From an uncultured Flavobacteriales bacterium (lineage in GTDB: Bacteria > Bacteroidota > Bacteroidia > Flavobacteriales > Flavobacteriaceae): DNA of 41,135 bases. Below, in pieces: positions 33,318-41,135 of the stretch; the stretch's first letter is position 1; the number at the start of each line of letters is the position of its first letter. The notes under the pieces are model-generated. The model ran no database searches, had not been told where the DNA came from, and saw only the letters and a list, made by a program, of their open reading frames with translations. The DNA is taken from NCBI GenBank assembly GCA_913031385.1, contig CAJWCT010000004.1, positions 1 through 41,135 on the forward strand, in the 5' to 3' direction. The translations under genes and the position numbers were made by a program.

Positions 33318-33711
33318 ATCTCTTCTAACAGAGAATATATACATTTTTTCTATAGCAACAACCCTACTCCTATTTAGTTCTTGTAATTCTATAGAAAGAG
33401 ACTGTTCTAAGTTTAGGACAGGGAAATTTTTAACACAAACAGAGATTAACGACACCACATACAGCTCTGTTTTCACAAGAAATGGTAATATCCAGATTGA
33501 AAACTTTAACAATTCAATAGATTCAAGCGCATGTAGATGGATTAATGACTGCGAACTAGTATTAAGGACATTAAATCCTAAGTCTAAATCAGAACTAAAA
33601 AATATCCATATAAAAATACTTACAACAACAGATAGCTCATATACTTATGAATATTCTTTTGTTGGAGAAAAAAGAAAAGAAATAGGACTGGCGTTAAAAA
33701 TTGGTGATTAG
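33286..33711 (+). CDS. Conserved lipoprotein often mislabelled 'DNA topoisomerase IV'
   Basis: This 141-residue protein has a signal ending 'IATTLLLFSSC' (lipobox), followed by 'ERDCSKFRTGKFLTQTEINDTTYSSVFTRNGNIQIENF', 'ACRWINDCELVLRTLNP' and 'IHIKILTTTDSSYTYEYSFVG'. From memory, small flavobacterial lipoproteins of this pattern are annotated 'DNA topoisomerase IV' only because they sit beside parC. Nothing in the sequence resembles a topoisomerase. ATGs at 33286 and 33289 both lie inside the end of the Xre gene. Its stop overlaps the convergent parC stop (TTAG). Confidence 0.8.
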   Translation: MMDPIRNLKSKSLLTENIYIFSIATTLLLFSSCNSIERDCSKFRTGKFLTQTEINDTTYSSVFTRNGNIQIENFNNSIDSSACRWINDCELVLRTLNPKSKSELKNIHIKILTTTDSSYTYEYSFVGEKRKEIGLALKIGD

Positions 33712-36284
33712 AAAAGAGTTTTCTGCCCAACATCTTCATCTTCGACAATCTTTTCATCAAAAACTTCTATTTCATCTGCTGGCATTTCAACAGGCGGCTC
33801 GTATTCAATAGCGTCTAAAGTATTGATTTGTTTAATTTTCTCTGAACTAAGCTGGTTCCCTATAGCCTTAATACCTTTTATTGAAATAAACTGTTCTAAT
33901 TCAATTACTTGATTTGGTTTTTGAGTTTTATTTCTGATTTTATTAAAAACAACCTCAATTACTGGCTTCCAATCTGTTGAAATTAACTCTAAAAATGAAT
34001 CTTTATGCTCTGTAATAAATTTCTCATGCTTATTTTCATTTTCCACAAGAAAACGCTTAACAAAGAATCGTTGTTTTTTGCCATCAAAATACACTACTGA
34101 AAGTGGCTTTTTAGGCATCCATTTTTCTAAAACAATCATGTCATCATTGAAATGAGCAGACATATCAGGGTCTATTATCTTTAAACTACCATTTTGAAGT
34201 ACAACTAATATCTTGTCTTCACCCCTAAACTCCCCAAGCAAATCACCTCTACCATCGACATTAAGTCTTTGTACAGTATCATCAAACCATATTTTTCTTG
34301 GCTTAAGCGTAGAAATACCTTTTTCTTTAAGTTCAATTCTCTTAACATTATGTTTAGTGATTTGATTACCTCTTGTCATTCTACCTTTAATTATGTAATT
34401 TGAAAAATCAACATCCCATTTTAACTTCTTTAATTTCGGGTTTTTCCTAAGGATAATTGCAACCTTTTCTGCTTCACCATTTGGGTTTGCAGAAAAGTAC
34501 TTAACTACACCATCTTTTTTTGATCTAATTAGGCTATAAGGCTTATCTCTAGTTATACCATGCACAGGAAAACGTTTTAGATAACAATAACCTTTATCAC
34601 CATCTCTATATATCATGTTATAAATCGTCCTCTTGTCTTTCTTCTTAAACACCGCTACATGAATTATATTCTTACCAATAAATGTTTTTGTATCAACTTT
34701 TGTTATAATCATCTTTCCATTTTCAGTAAAAACTATAATATGATCAATATCACTACAATCACATACATATTCATCCTTTCTCATAGAAGTTCCAACAAAA
34801 CCTTCGACCCTATTAACATATAGCTTAGTATTTCTTATTACCACCTTCTTAGCATCAACATCATCAAATATTCTAATTTCTGTTTTTCTTTCTCTATTTT
34901 TCGAATAGTCTTTTTTTAATCTTTGAAAATAAGCTATTGAATAGTTTATAATATCATCTAAATGACTCTTAACTTTTTTAATTTGAGCTTCTAGATTTAG
35001 TATTTTCTCATTAGCTTTATCTATATCAAATTTTGAAATTCTTTTTATTTTAATTTCTGTCAGTCTTATTAAGTCATCATCTACAACTTCTCTTTTTAAA
35101 TTTTTAATATAAGGCTTCAAGCCTTGATCAATAGCAGATAAAATCCCCTCCCAGGTGGTTTCTTCTTCAATATCTCTATATATTTTGTTTTCTATAAAAA
35201 TTCGTTCTAAAGAAGCATTATGCCACTGATCTTCAAGCTCTCCTAGTTTAATTTTAAGTTCTTTTTTAAGTAATTCAACAGTTTTGTCAGTGGATGTCTT
35301 TAAAATATCAGAAACTCCAAGAAAAACAGGTTTATTATCTTGAATGATACAAGTAAGTGGAGATATAGACATTTCACAGTTAGTAAATGCATAAAGAGCA
35401 TCAATTGTCTTATCAGGAGATATTCCATTTGGAATATATACTAGTATTTCAACTTTAGATGCTGTATTATCATCTATTTTCTTAATCTTAATCTTACCTT
35501 TATCATTTGCTTTTAATATCGAATCAATTAATGAGGTTGTACTTGTTCCAAAAGGGATTTCACTAATAAGAAGTGTTGTTTTATCCATTACAGAAATCTT
35601 AGCTCTAATTCTAACTTTTCCTCCTCTTTTTCCGTCGTTATAGTTAGTAAAATCAGCTATACCTCCAGTTATAAAATCTGGCAATAAAGCAAACCTATTT
35701 TGTTTTAGACAACTAATAGAAGCTTCAACTAATTCTATAAAGTTATGGGACAAAATCTTTGTAGAAAGACCAACTGCAATTCCCTCAGCTCCTTGCACTA
35801 AAAGTAGTGGAAATTTTACAGGCAAATTAATAGGCTCTTTTCTCCTTCCATCATAAGACGCTTGCCAATTAGTAACTTTAGGATTAAAGACAATGTCCAA
35901 TGCAAATTTTGATAATCTTGCTTCTATATATCTTGATGCAGCTGCTCTATCTCCAGTTAATATATTCCCCCAATTACCTTGAGTATCAATTAAAAGATCC
36001 TTTTGCCCAATTTGCACCATAGCATCCGCAATGCTAGCATCTCCATGTGGATGGTACTGCATAGTATGCCCGACAATATTAGCAACTTTATTATACCTTC
36101 CATCATCTAAATCCTTCATTGACTGCATTATTCTCCTTTGTACAGGCTTGAAACCGTCCTCAATTGAAGGAACAGCTCTCTCAAGGATTACGTATGAAGC
36201 ATAGTCCAAGAACCAGTCTTTATACATGCCAGCAACCCTAGTAATTACATTTTCTTGACTATAATCTAACTCTAATTCATCCAT
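33708..36284 (-). CDS. parC: DNA topoisomerase IV subunit A
   Basis: This is the DNA-cleaving subunit of topoisomerase IV, which separates linked daughter chromosomes. The track ORF starts at a TTG. I use the ATG at 36284, 2 bases after the parE stop. The catalytic tyrosine is Tyr119 in 'TGDRAAASRYIEARLSKF'. The winged-helix region has 'PVQRRIMQSM' and 'HTMQYHPHGDASIADAMVQIGQ'. A long coiled-coil tower lies mid-protein, and the C-terminal half forms a beta-pinwheel-like region. The final residues 'VVEDEDVGQKTLF' are acidic. Pairing with the adjacent parE supports topoisomerase IV over gyrase. Confidence 0.94.
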   Translation of the reverse strand: MDELELDYSQENVITRVAGMYKDWFLDYASYVILERAVPSIEDGFKPVQRRIMQSMKDLDDGRYNKVANIVGHTMQYHPHGDASIADAMVQIGQKDLLIDTQGNWGNILTGDRAAASRYIEARLSKFALDIVFNPKVTNWQASYDGRRKEPINLPVKFPLLLVQGAEGIAVGLSTKILSHNFIELVEASISCLKQNRFALLPDFITGGIADFTNYNDGKRGGKVRIRAKISVMDKTTLLISEIPFGTSTTSLIDSILKANDKGKIKIKKIDDNTASKVEILVYIPNGISPDKTIDALYAFTNCEMSISPLTCIIQDNKPVFLGVSDILKTSTDKTVELLKKELKIKLGELEDQWHNASLERIFIENKIYRDIEEETTWEGILSAIDQGLKPYIKNLKREVVDDDLIRLTEIKIKRISKFDIDKANEKILNLEAQIKKVKSHLDDIINYSIAYFQRLKKDYSKNRERKTEIRIFDDVDAKKVVIRNTKLYVNRVEGFVGTSMRKDEYVCDCSDIDHIIVFTENGKMIITKVDTKTFIGKNIIHVAVFKKKDKRTIYNMIYRDGDKGYCYLKRFPVHGITRDKPYSLIRSKKDGVVKYFSANPNGEAEKVAIILRKNPKLKKLKWDVDFSNYIIKGRMTRGNQITKHNVKRIELKEKGISTLKPRKIWFDDTVQRLNVDGRGDLLGEFRGEDKILVVLQNGSLKIIDPDMSAHFNDDMIVLEKWMPKKPLSVVYFDGKKQRFFVKRFLVENENKHEKFITEHKDSFLELISTDWKPVIEVVFNKIRNKTQKPNQVIELEQFISIKGIKAIGNQLSSEKIKQINTLDAIEYEPPVEMPADEIEVFDEKIVEDEDVGQKTLF

Positions 36285-36286
36285 TT

Positions 36287-38143
36287 TCAATACGAATCAA
36301 CTATATCCATCTCAACTTTTAAATTATCAATGATAAAAGACTGTCTGTCTGGAGTATTTTTACCCATATAGAATCGCAATAATTCATCAATAGACATATC
36401 ATTATCAAGCATTACGGGATCTAATTTTATATTATCTCCTATAAAGAATTTAAATTCATCAGGCGATATCTCACCTAACCCTTTAAATCTAGTTATCTCA
36501 GGGTTAGTTTTTAACTTATCTATTGCTTTTCTTTTTTCATCTTCAGAATAGCAATAGATTGTTTCTTTATTATTTCTTACCCTAAACAAAGGAGTTTGTA
36601 ATATATACAAATGTCCCGTTTTGATTAAATCAGGAAAGAATTGTAAGAAAAATGTTATAAGCAATAGTCTTATGTGCATTCCATCAACATCAGCATCTGT
36701 AGCAATAACAATATTATTATACCTTAATTCTTCAATTGAATCTTCAATATTTAGTGCCGCCTGCAACAAATTAAATTCTTCATTTTCATAAACAATTTTT
36801 TTTGACATTCCATAAGAATTTAAAGGCTTACCTCTTAAGCTAAAAACTGCCTGAGTATTTACATCTCTAGATTTTGTTATACTACCTGAAGCAGAATCTC
36901 CCTCCGTTATAAATAATGTTGTGTTTAATCTTTTATCGTTTTTTAAATCCCCTAGATGGACACGACAGTCACGAAGTTTTTTATTGTGTAAATTAGCCTT
37001 TTTTGCTCGATCTCGTGCTATCTTTCTTATTCCAGAAAGCTCTTTTCTTTCTTTTTCTGCTTGTAATATTTTTCTATGAATCTGTTCTGCAATTTCTGCG
37101 TTCTTATGAAGATAATTATCAAGTTCTTTTTTTAAAAAATCATTAATATATACCCTTACTGAAGGAAGCCCTCCTCCCATTTCGGAAGATCCTAATTTAG
37201 TTTTTGTTTGACTCTCAAAAACAGGCTCCATTACTTTAATGGAAATAGCTGAAACAACTGATTTTCTAATATCTGAAGATTCATAATTCTTTCCAAAAAA
37301 CTCTCTTATTGTCTTAACAAGGGCTTCCCTAAATGCACTCAAATGACTTCCACCTTGAGTAGTGTTTTGTCCGTTAACAAAAGCATGATACTCTTCAGTG
37401 TATTGTGATTTACTATGTGTTATAGCTACTTCAATATCATTTCCTTTTAAATGTATTATTGGATAAAGCAATTCTGAATCATTAGTTATTTCTGTCAAAA
37501 GATCTTTTAACCCATTTTCGCTATAATATTTTTCTCCATTAAAAATTATAGTTAATCCTGGATTTAAATAAACATAGTTTTTAAGCATCTTTGAAATGTA
37601 TTCATTTCTATAGTTAAAATTTTTAAAAATTGATTCGTCAGGTATAAAAGAAACTTTTGTCCCTCTTCTTCTGCTAGAAGGTTCAGCATCCTGATGATTT
37701 CCTAATTCTCCTTGATTAAATTCTGCAGTAGCAGATTTTCCATCTCTATTAGACTCTACTTTAAAATAATCAGAAAGAGCATTTACAGCTTTTGTTCCTA
37801 CGCCATTTAATCCAACAGCTTTTTTGAATGCACGTGTATCATATTTTCCTCCAGTATTCATTTTTGAAACAACATCTATAAGTTTACCTAATGGAATACC
37901 CCTGCCATAATCCCTTACAATAACTTTAGATAACTGAACAGAAACCTCTATTGTCTTCCCTGCACCCATTACAAACTCATCTATAGAGTTGTCAAGAACT
38001 TCCTTTAGTAAAATATAGATGCCATCATCTGGAGAAGAACCATCGCCTAATTTTCCAATATACATTCCTGGACGCATTCTTATATGCTCCTTCCAGTCAA
38101 GAGATCTTATATTTTCTTCAGTATATTGATTTTTTACAGCCAT
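36287..38143 (-). CDS. parE: DNA topoisomerase IV subunit B
   Basis: This 618-residue ATPase subunit is of normal ParE length. GHKL ATPase motifs are '[18 protein letters not shown]' (Glu/Asn), '[15 protein letters not shown]' and '[18 protein letters not shown]'. The TOPRIM domain has '[19 protein letters not shown]' and '[18 protein letters not shown]', the Mg-binding acidic residues. The C-terminal '[18 protein letters not shown]' is also conserved. It is upstream of parC by 2 bases, and the two form an operon. Confidence 0.96.
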   Translation of the reverse strand: MAVKNQYTEENIRSLDWKEHIRMRPGMYIGKLGDGSSPDDGIYILLKEVLDNSIDEFVMGAGKTIEVSVQLSKVIVRDYGRGIPLGKLIDVVSKMNTGGKYDTRAFKKAVGLNGVGTKAVNALSDYFKVESNRDGKSATAEFNQGELGNHQDAEPSSRRRGTKVSFIPDESIFKNFNYRNEYISKMLKNYVYLNPGLTIIFNGEKYYSENGLKDLLTEITNDSELLYPIIHLKGNDIEVAITHSKSQYTEEYHAFVNGQNTTQGGSHLSAFREALVKTIREFFGKNYESSDIRKSVVSAISIKVMEPVFESQTKTKLGSSEMGGGLPSVRVYINDFLKKELDNYLHKNAEIAEQIHRKILQAEKERKELSGIRKIARDRAKKANLHNKKLRDCRVHLGDLKNDKRLNTTLFITEGDSASGSITKSRDVNTQAVFSLRGKPLNSYGMSKKIVYENEEFNLLQAALNIEDSIEELRYNNIVIATDADVDGMHIRLLLITFFLQFFPDLIKTGHLYILQTPLFRVRNNKETIYCYSEDEKRKAIDKLKTNPEITRFKGLGEISPDEFKFFIGDNIKLDPVMLDNDMSIDELLRFYMGKNTPDRQSFIIDNLKVEMDIVDSY

Positions 38144-38284
38144 CTGATAAATATTTGCTAATATAAGATATCAGTTGAAGAAAATTAATCAAGAAATTAC
38201 AAAGTAATTAACAAATTATTTACAAGGTTAGTTTTTAGCTATTCCATGAAATATTACTCAACTAAAGAATTGAATGATTTTTTA

Positions 38285-39379
38285 TCATACGTTAAACAGG
38301 AAATGCATTACATCGCCATCATTAACGACATAATCTTTTCCCTCTACACGCATCTTTCCTGCTTCCTTAGCTTTAAGTTCTGAGCCATAGCTAATATAGT
38401 CTGAATATGAAATTACCTCAGTCTTAATAAATCCTTTTTCAAAATCAGAATGAATGACTCCAGCTGCTTGTGAGGCTTTTGATCCAATTGGAATTGTCCA
38501 TGCCCTGACTTCTTTTATTCCTGCAGTAAAATATGTATGTAAACTTAGCAAGCTATATGTAGATTTTATTAATTTATTTGAACCTGGCTCATCTAACCCT
38601 AAATCATTTAAAAATATTTTTCTTTCTTCATGTTCACTTAATTCATTTATTTCTGATTCTATTCTCGCTGCAAGAATAATTATTTCAGCAAATTTATCTT
38701 TAATAGATTTTTTGACTTCTTCTACATAATTATTGCCAGTTAATATAGACTCCTCTTCAACATTACAAACATAAAGAACAGGCTTATCTGTAAGCAATTG
38801 TAAAGGCTTTATGTATTTAATATAAACGTCCTTACTAAAATCTATTGATCTAATATTTTTTGAGTTTTCTAGATCTTGCACAACACTATTCAAAACCGCC
38901 TCTTCCTTTTGTGATTCTTTATTTCCAGTTTTGGCAACTCTAGCAACTTTTTCTAATTTTTTTGTAACAACCTCTAAATCTTTTAGTTGTAATTCTATGT
39001 CAATAATTTCTTTATCCCTTACAGGATCTATTGATCCATCAACATGAACAACATTATCATTATCAAAGCATCTTAGAACATGTATGATAGCATCTGTTTC
39101 ACGAATATTTGCAAGGAATTTATTTCCTAACCCCTCTCCTTTACTAGCTCCTTTAACTAAGCCTGCAATATCAACTATTTCAACTGTTGCAGGTATGACT
39201 TTTTTAGGTTTCACCAGATCATTTAATTTATCTAATCTATTGTCAGGAACATTTATCACTCCTATATTTGGCTCAATTGTGCAAAAAGGAAAATTTGCAC
39301 TTTGAGCTTTTGAATTTGATAAACAATTAAACAGTGTTGATTTGCCTACATTTGGTAATCCTACAATACCTGATTTCAT
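38285..39379 (-). CDS. ychF: Obg-like ATPase YchF
   Basis: This 364-residue protein has the exact usual length of bacterial YchF, a TRAFAC-class P-loop protein that prefers ATP and binds ribosomes. The P-loop is 'GLPNVGKSTLFNCLS' (from residue 7). 'EIVDIAGLVKGASKGEGLGNKFLANIRE' is switch II. The coiled coil is around residues 130-190, and the C-terminal TGS domain has 'TYFTAGIKEVRAWTIPIGSKASQAAGVIHSDFEKGFI' and 'KEAGKMRVEGKDYVVNDGDVMHFLFNV'. It follows the small membrane protein gene by 22 bases. Confidence 0.97.
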   Translation of the reverse strand: MKSGIVGLPNVGKSTLFNCLSNSKAQSANFPFCTIEPNIGVINVPDNRLDKLNDLVKPKKVIPATVEIVDIAGLVKGASKGEGLGNKFLANIRETDAIIHVLRCFDNDNVVHVDGSIDPVRDKEIIDIELQLKDLEVVTKKLEKVARVAKTGNKESQKEEAVLNSVVQDLENSKNIRSIDFSKDVYIKYIKPLQLLTDKPVLYVCNVEEESILTGNNYVEEVKKSIKDKFAEIIILAARIESEINELSEHEERKIFLNDLGLDEPGSNKLIKSTYSLLSLHTYFTAGIKEVRAWTIPIGSKASQAAGVIHSDFEKGFIKTEVISYSDYISYGSELKAKEAGKMRVEGKDYVVNDGDVMHFLFNV

Positions 39380-39401
39380 TGGAAATTTTTGAGCTGTAAA
39401 T

Positions 39402-39854
39402 TTATTGCTTTTTTTTGTTAAAATCCTCTCTAGTCATTATTAGTGGTAATCCAATCAAAATTAGAGTAAATAAATTTATCAGAATAATATTGTGGATTGC
39501 TCCATAATAGAATGAAATAGCACTATCAATAAAAAACCAAGATAATAATCCATACCATATTGCCTTATACGCCCATGGCTCTTTGTTTTTAAATGAGTTC
39601 TCTGATATCATTATTACTAAAACATGAAATCCCACAACCATTCCTCCAATAATTCCAAAAAGCCAATTTTTTAGTTTTAAAATACTAGGATCAAAGTCAT
39701 TTGTAAATAAAAAAACTTCTTTTGTATAATTATTGTAAGCATCAAAAATGAAGGAATCACTCCAAAAAGCCACAATAAGACCTAATAAAACTGACAAAAT
39801 ATTTACATTGGTCAACCATTTTTGCCAAAAATTGAATCTATTATGTATGTTCAC
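39402..39854 (-). CDS. Small integral membrane protein, unknown function
   Basis: This 150-residue protein has four predicted membrane segments: around 'LTNVNILSVLLGLIVAFW', 'WLFGIIGGMVVGFHVLVIMI', 'AIWYGLLSWFFIDSAISFYY' and 'IILINLFTLILIGLPLIM'. No catalytic or transport motif is seen and I do not recognise a named family. It begins with MNIHNRFNFWQKW, so there is no cleaved signal. It precedes ychF on the same strand by 22 bases and is divergent from the lipoprotein at 39900 by only 45 bases. Confidence 0.78.
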   Translation of the reverse strand: MNIHNRFNFWQKWLTNVNILSVLLGLIVAFWSDSFIFDAYNNYTKEVFLFTNDFDPSILKLKNWLFGIIGGMVVGFHVLVIMISENSFKNKEPWAYKAIWYGLLSWFFIDSAISFYYGAIHNIILINLFTLILIGLPLIMTREDFNKKKQ

Positions 39855-39899
39855 TTCAAACTAATTTTAATAAATTTATAAATTCTAATCCTTTTATTT

Positions 39900-41054
39900 A
39901 TGAAACGAATATTATATTTTATTGCAATTGCCCTAATTTTCAGCTGTTCTAATGAGTCTTTGGATGAAAGCTTAATAAATAACAATCCTTTTAATATTAC
40001 TGGTAAAATTATTGCCCCTAACGGAATAGATCCAATATCCGAGGGTAAAATCTCTGTTATTTCCAACAACGCTATAGTCCAAGAAATTTTTTCTGACACT
40101 AGTGGAAATTTCTCATTTTTCCTTGATTATGGAAATTATGACCTAGTTATTAGTAAAGGCCTCTTTAAAACTGAATCATCAATTTTATTATCTGATAACC
40201 CAGATTCATTTAATTATGACCTAGGAGATGTCTCATTTGATCAATTTCCTAATATTGGAGTTGTCACAGGATATTATGATAATATTGAAAGCATATTATA
40301 TGATATAGGGCTTGTAAATCCAATCGATGGAACACCTTTGTTTGACATCATTGATGGAATAAATTTTAATAGAAATAGTAATGAAATTTCTAATCATAAT
40401 CATGGTAATGAAAGAATTATACAAAATACATCAAAAAACACTGGTTTAGAACCTAATGTTGATTTTAACTTCTCAGATTTATTGGATAATGTTTCGCTAT
40501 TGAATGAATATGATATCTTGTTTTTAAATTGTGGGCTAAATACAGATGCTGACACAGAAGACAGTGCATCATTATACAATTTTGTTAACAATGGAGGTAT
40601 TTTATATGCAACAGATTGGACATATCCTATTTTAGAGAAATTTAATACACTTTCTGGAAATGAATTTCTTACTTTTCAGCAACCCTACAAAAGCGGTCAA
40701 TCTTTAAGTACTGAAGCAACTATTCTCAGTAGTGAATTAAACGATTGGCTGAGCATAAACTTTGATCTTACAATAGACAATACTGTAATTATAGATGAAT
40801 TCTTAAATTCATGGCAAGTTGTTGCTGACTATAATATTAGTTCAGTAATTGCATGGCTTGACGGTTATGTTGAATACAATGATGAAAATGGAGAACTTGT
40901 AGGAGATAATAAAGAATTAGCTTTTACTTTTCTTTTAGGTGATGGAGGTGTTTTTTATTCATCGTTTCACACAGAAAATGATGAAGATGGGTTTACTTGC
41001 GTTGATAGAGTTATGGAATATATGGTTTTTGAATTGTCAACCTTGACCCAATAG
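39900..41054 (+). CDS. Lipoprotein with carboxypeptidase-regulatory-like domain and GATase-like region
   Basis: This is a 384-residue lipoprotein: signal MKRILYFIAIALIFSC with lipobox Cys16. Residues about 30-95, 'NITGKIIAPNGIDPISEGKISVISNNAIVQEIFSDTSGNFSFFLDYGNYDLVIS', form a beta-sandwich of the CarboxypepD_reg type, common in Bacteroidota surface proteins. The remaining 280 residues include 'EYDILFLNCGLNTD', 'LYNFVNNGGILYATDWTYPIL' and 'GGVFYSSFHTENDEDGFTCVDRVMEYMVFEL', which resembles a class I glutamine amidotransferase/ThuA-like fold without an evident catalytic triad. Function is unknown; it is likely a surface-exposed binding protein. Confidence 0.8.
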   Translation: MKRILYFIAIALIFSCSNESLDESLINNNPFNITGKIIAPNGIDPISEGKISVISNNAIVQEIFSDTSGNFSFFLDYGNYDLVISKGLFKTESSILLSDNPDSFNYDLGDVSFDQFPNIGVVTGYYDNIESILYDIGLVNPIDGTPLFDIIDGINFNRNSNEISNHNHGNERIIQNTSKNTGLEPNVDFNFSDLLDNVSLLNEYDILFLNCGLNTDADTEDSASLYNFVNNGGILYATDWTYPILEKFNTLSGNEFLTFQQPYKSGQSLSTEATILSSELNDWLSINFDLTIDNTVIIDEFLNSWQVVADYNISSVIAWLDGYVEYNDENGELVGDNKELAFTFLLGDGGVFYSSFHTENDEDGFTCVDRVMEYMVFELSTLTQ

Positions 41055-41061
41055 TGGTGAC

Positions 41062-41135
41062 TTAGATATGCATAAATTTTTGTTTCTCTAATAATTCTAA
41101 TTCATTTTCTTTATTATCTTCATCTGGAACACAAC
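41062..41135 (-). CDS. C-terminal end of a minus-strand gene cut by the window edge
   Basis: On the minus strand a frame open from the right edge reads CVPDEDNKENELELLEKQKFMHI and stops at 41062-41064. The Glu/Lys-rich composition is like that of real coding sequence here, and the convergent stop is 7 bases from the neighbouring gene's stop, in keeping with the tight packing of the window. It is too short to identify. Confidence 0.45.
   Translation of the reverse strand, partial: CVPDEDNKENELELLEKQKFMHI

Noticed and set aside
33018-33711. Xre regulator plus small downstream protein as a toxin-antitoxin pair or prophage remnant
   Set aside because: The downstream protein is a lipoprotein with a signal peptide, not a toxin-like protein, and there are no phage genes or attachment-site repeats.

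Overview
The window is a compact, low-GC stretch of chromosome, roughly 30% G+C by eye, from a member of the Bacteroidota, most likely a marine or uncultured Flavobacteriales bacterium. Several features point there: a fused lpxC/fabZ gene, a fused alpha/beta branched-chain E1 gene, PorX (the type IX secretion, T9SS, response regulator with a PglZ domain), a cargo protein with a T9SS C-terminal sorting domain, many small lipoproteins, no evident Shine-Dalgarno sites, and several good matches to the Bacteroidota -7 promoter element TAnnTTTG. I see no rRNA, tRNA, CRISPR array, insertion sequence or prophage.

Layout. 1-2321 (minus) holds small secreted proteins and lipoproteins, then a sterol-desaturase/fatty acid hydroxylase family membrane enzyme, following an FAD-linked 2-hydroxyacid oxidase (2326-3723). 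Divergent from these, 3814-6818 (plus) is alkB-like alkane monooxygenase, a dicarboxylate/amino acid symporter and ung. 6819-8958 (minus) is a 2OG-Fe(II) oxygenase, a SUI1/YciH factor and a nucleoside phosphorylase. 9102-11078 (plus) is the fused E1 dehydrogenase, facing a membrane dipeptidase (minus). 12313-15786 (plus) is a tight four-gene run: DEAD/DEAH helicase, PrsW-type protease, HMA-domain lipoprotein and an unrecognised lipoprotein. 15851-20226 (minus) is MscS, DUF1800 and DUF1501 with a T9SS tail. 20349-22058 (plus) is a tandem triplet of paralogous NTF2/SnoaL-like lipoproteins, closed by a strong bidirectional terminator.

22126-28441 (minus) reads as one seven-gene operon: lpxD, lpxC/fabZ, lpxA, efp, sucD, fabG and a prohibitin-like gene. 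It mixes lipid A synthesis, fatty acid synthesis, translation and the TCA cycle. Divergent from it are porX, tsaE and a DUF4258-like protein (28551-30899). Next come proline dehydrogenase and an Lrp/AsnC regulator (minus), an AT-rich regulatory region, a small Xre-type regulator with a palindromic operator over its own promoter, a lipoprotein of a family often mislabelled 'DNA topoisomerase IV', then parC and parE (minus), ychF, a small membrane protein, and a large lipoprotein at the right edge.

Most of the window is conserved flavobacterial chromosome. I did not find a clear new multi-gene system. The points most worth a second look are the operator/promoter overlap upstream of the Xre regulator, the lipoprotein triplet, the lipoprotein with a HIISH (not HExxH) motif, the two membrane di-iron enzymes flanking the alkB region, and the Tat-like plus T9SS signals on the DUF1501 protein. 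Family assignments come from motif recognition without a database search.
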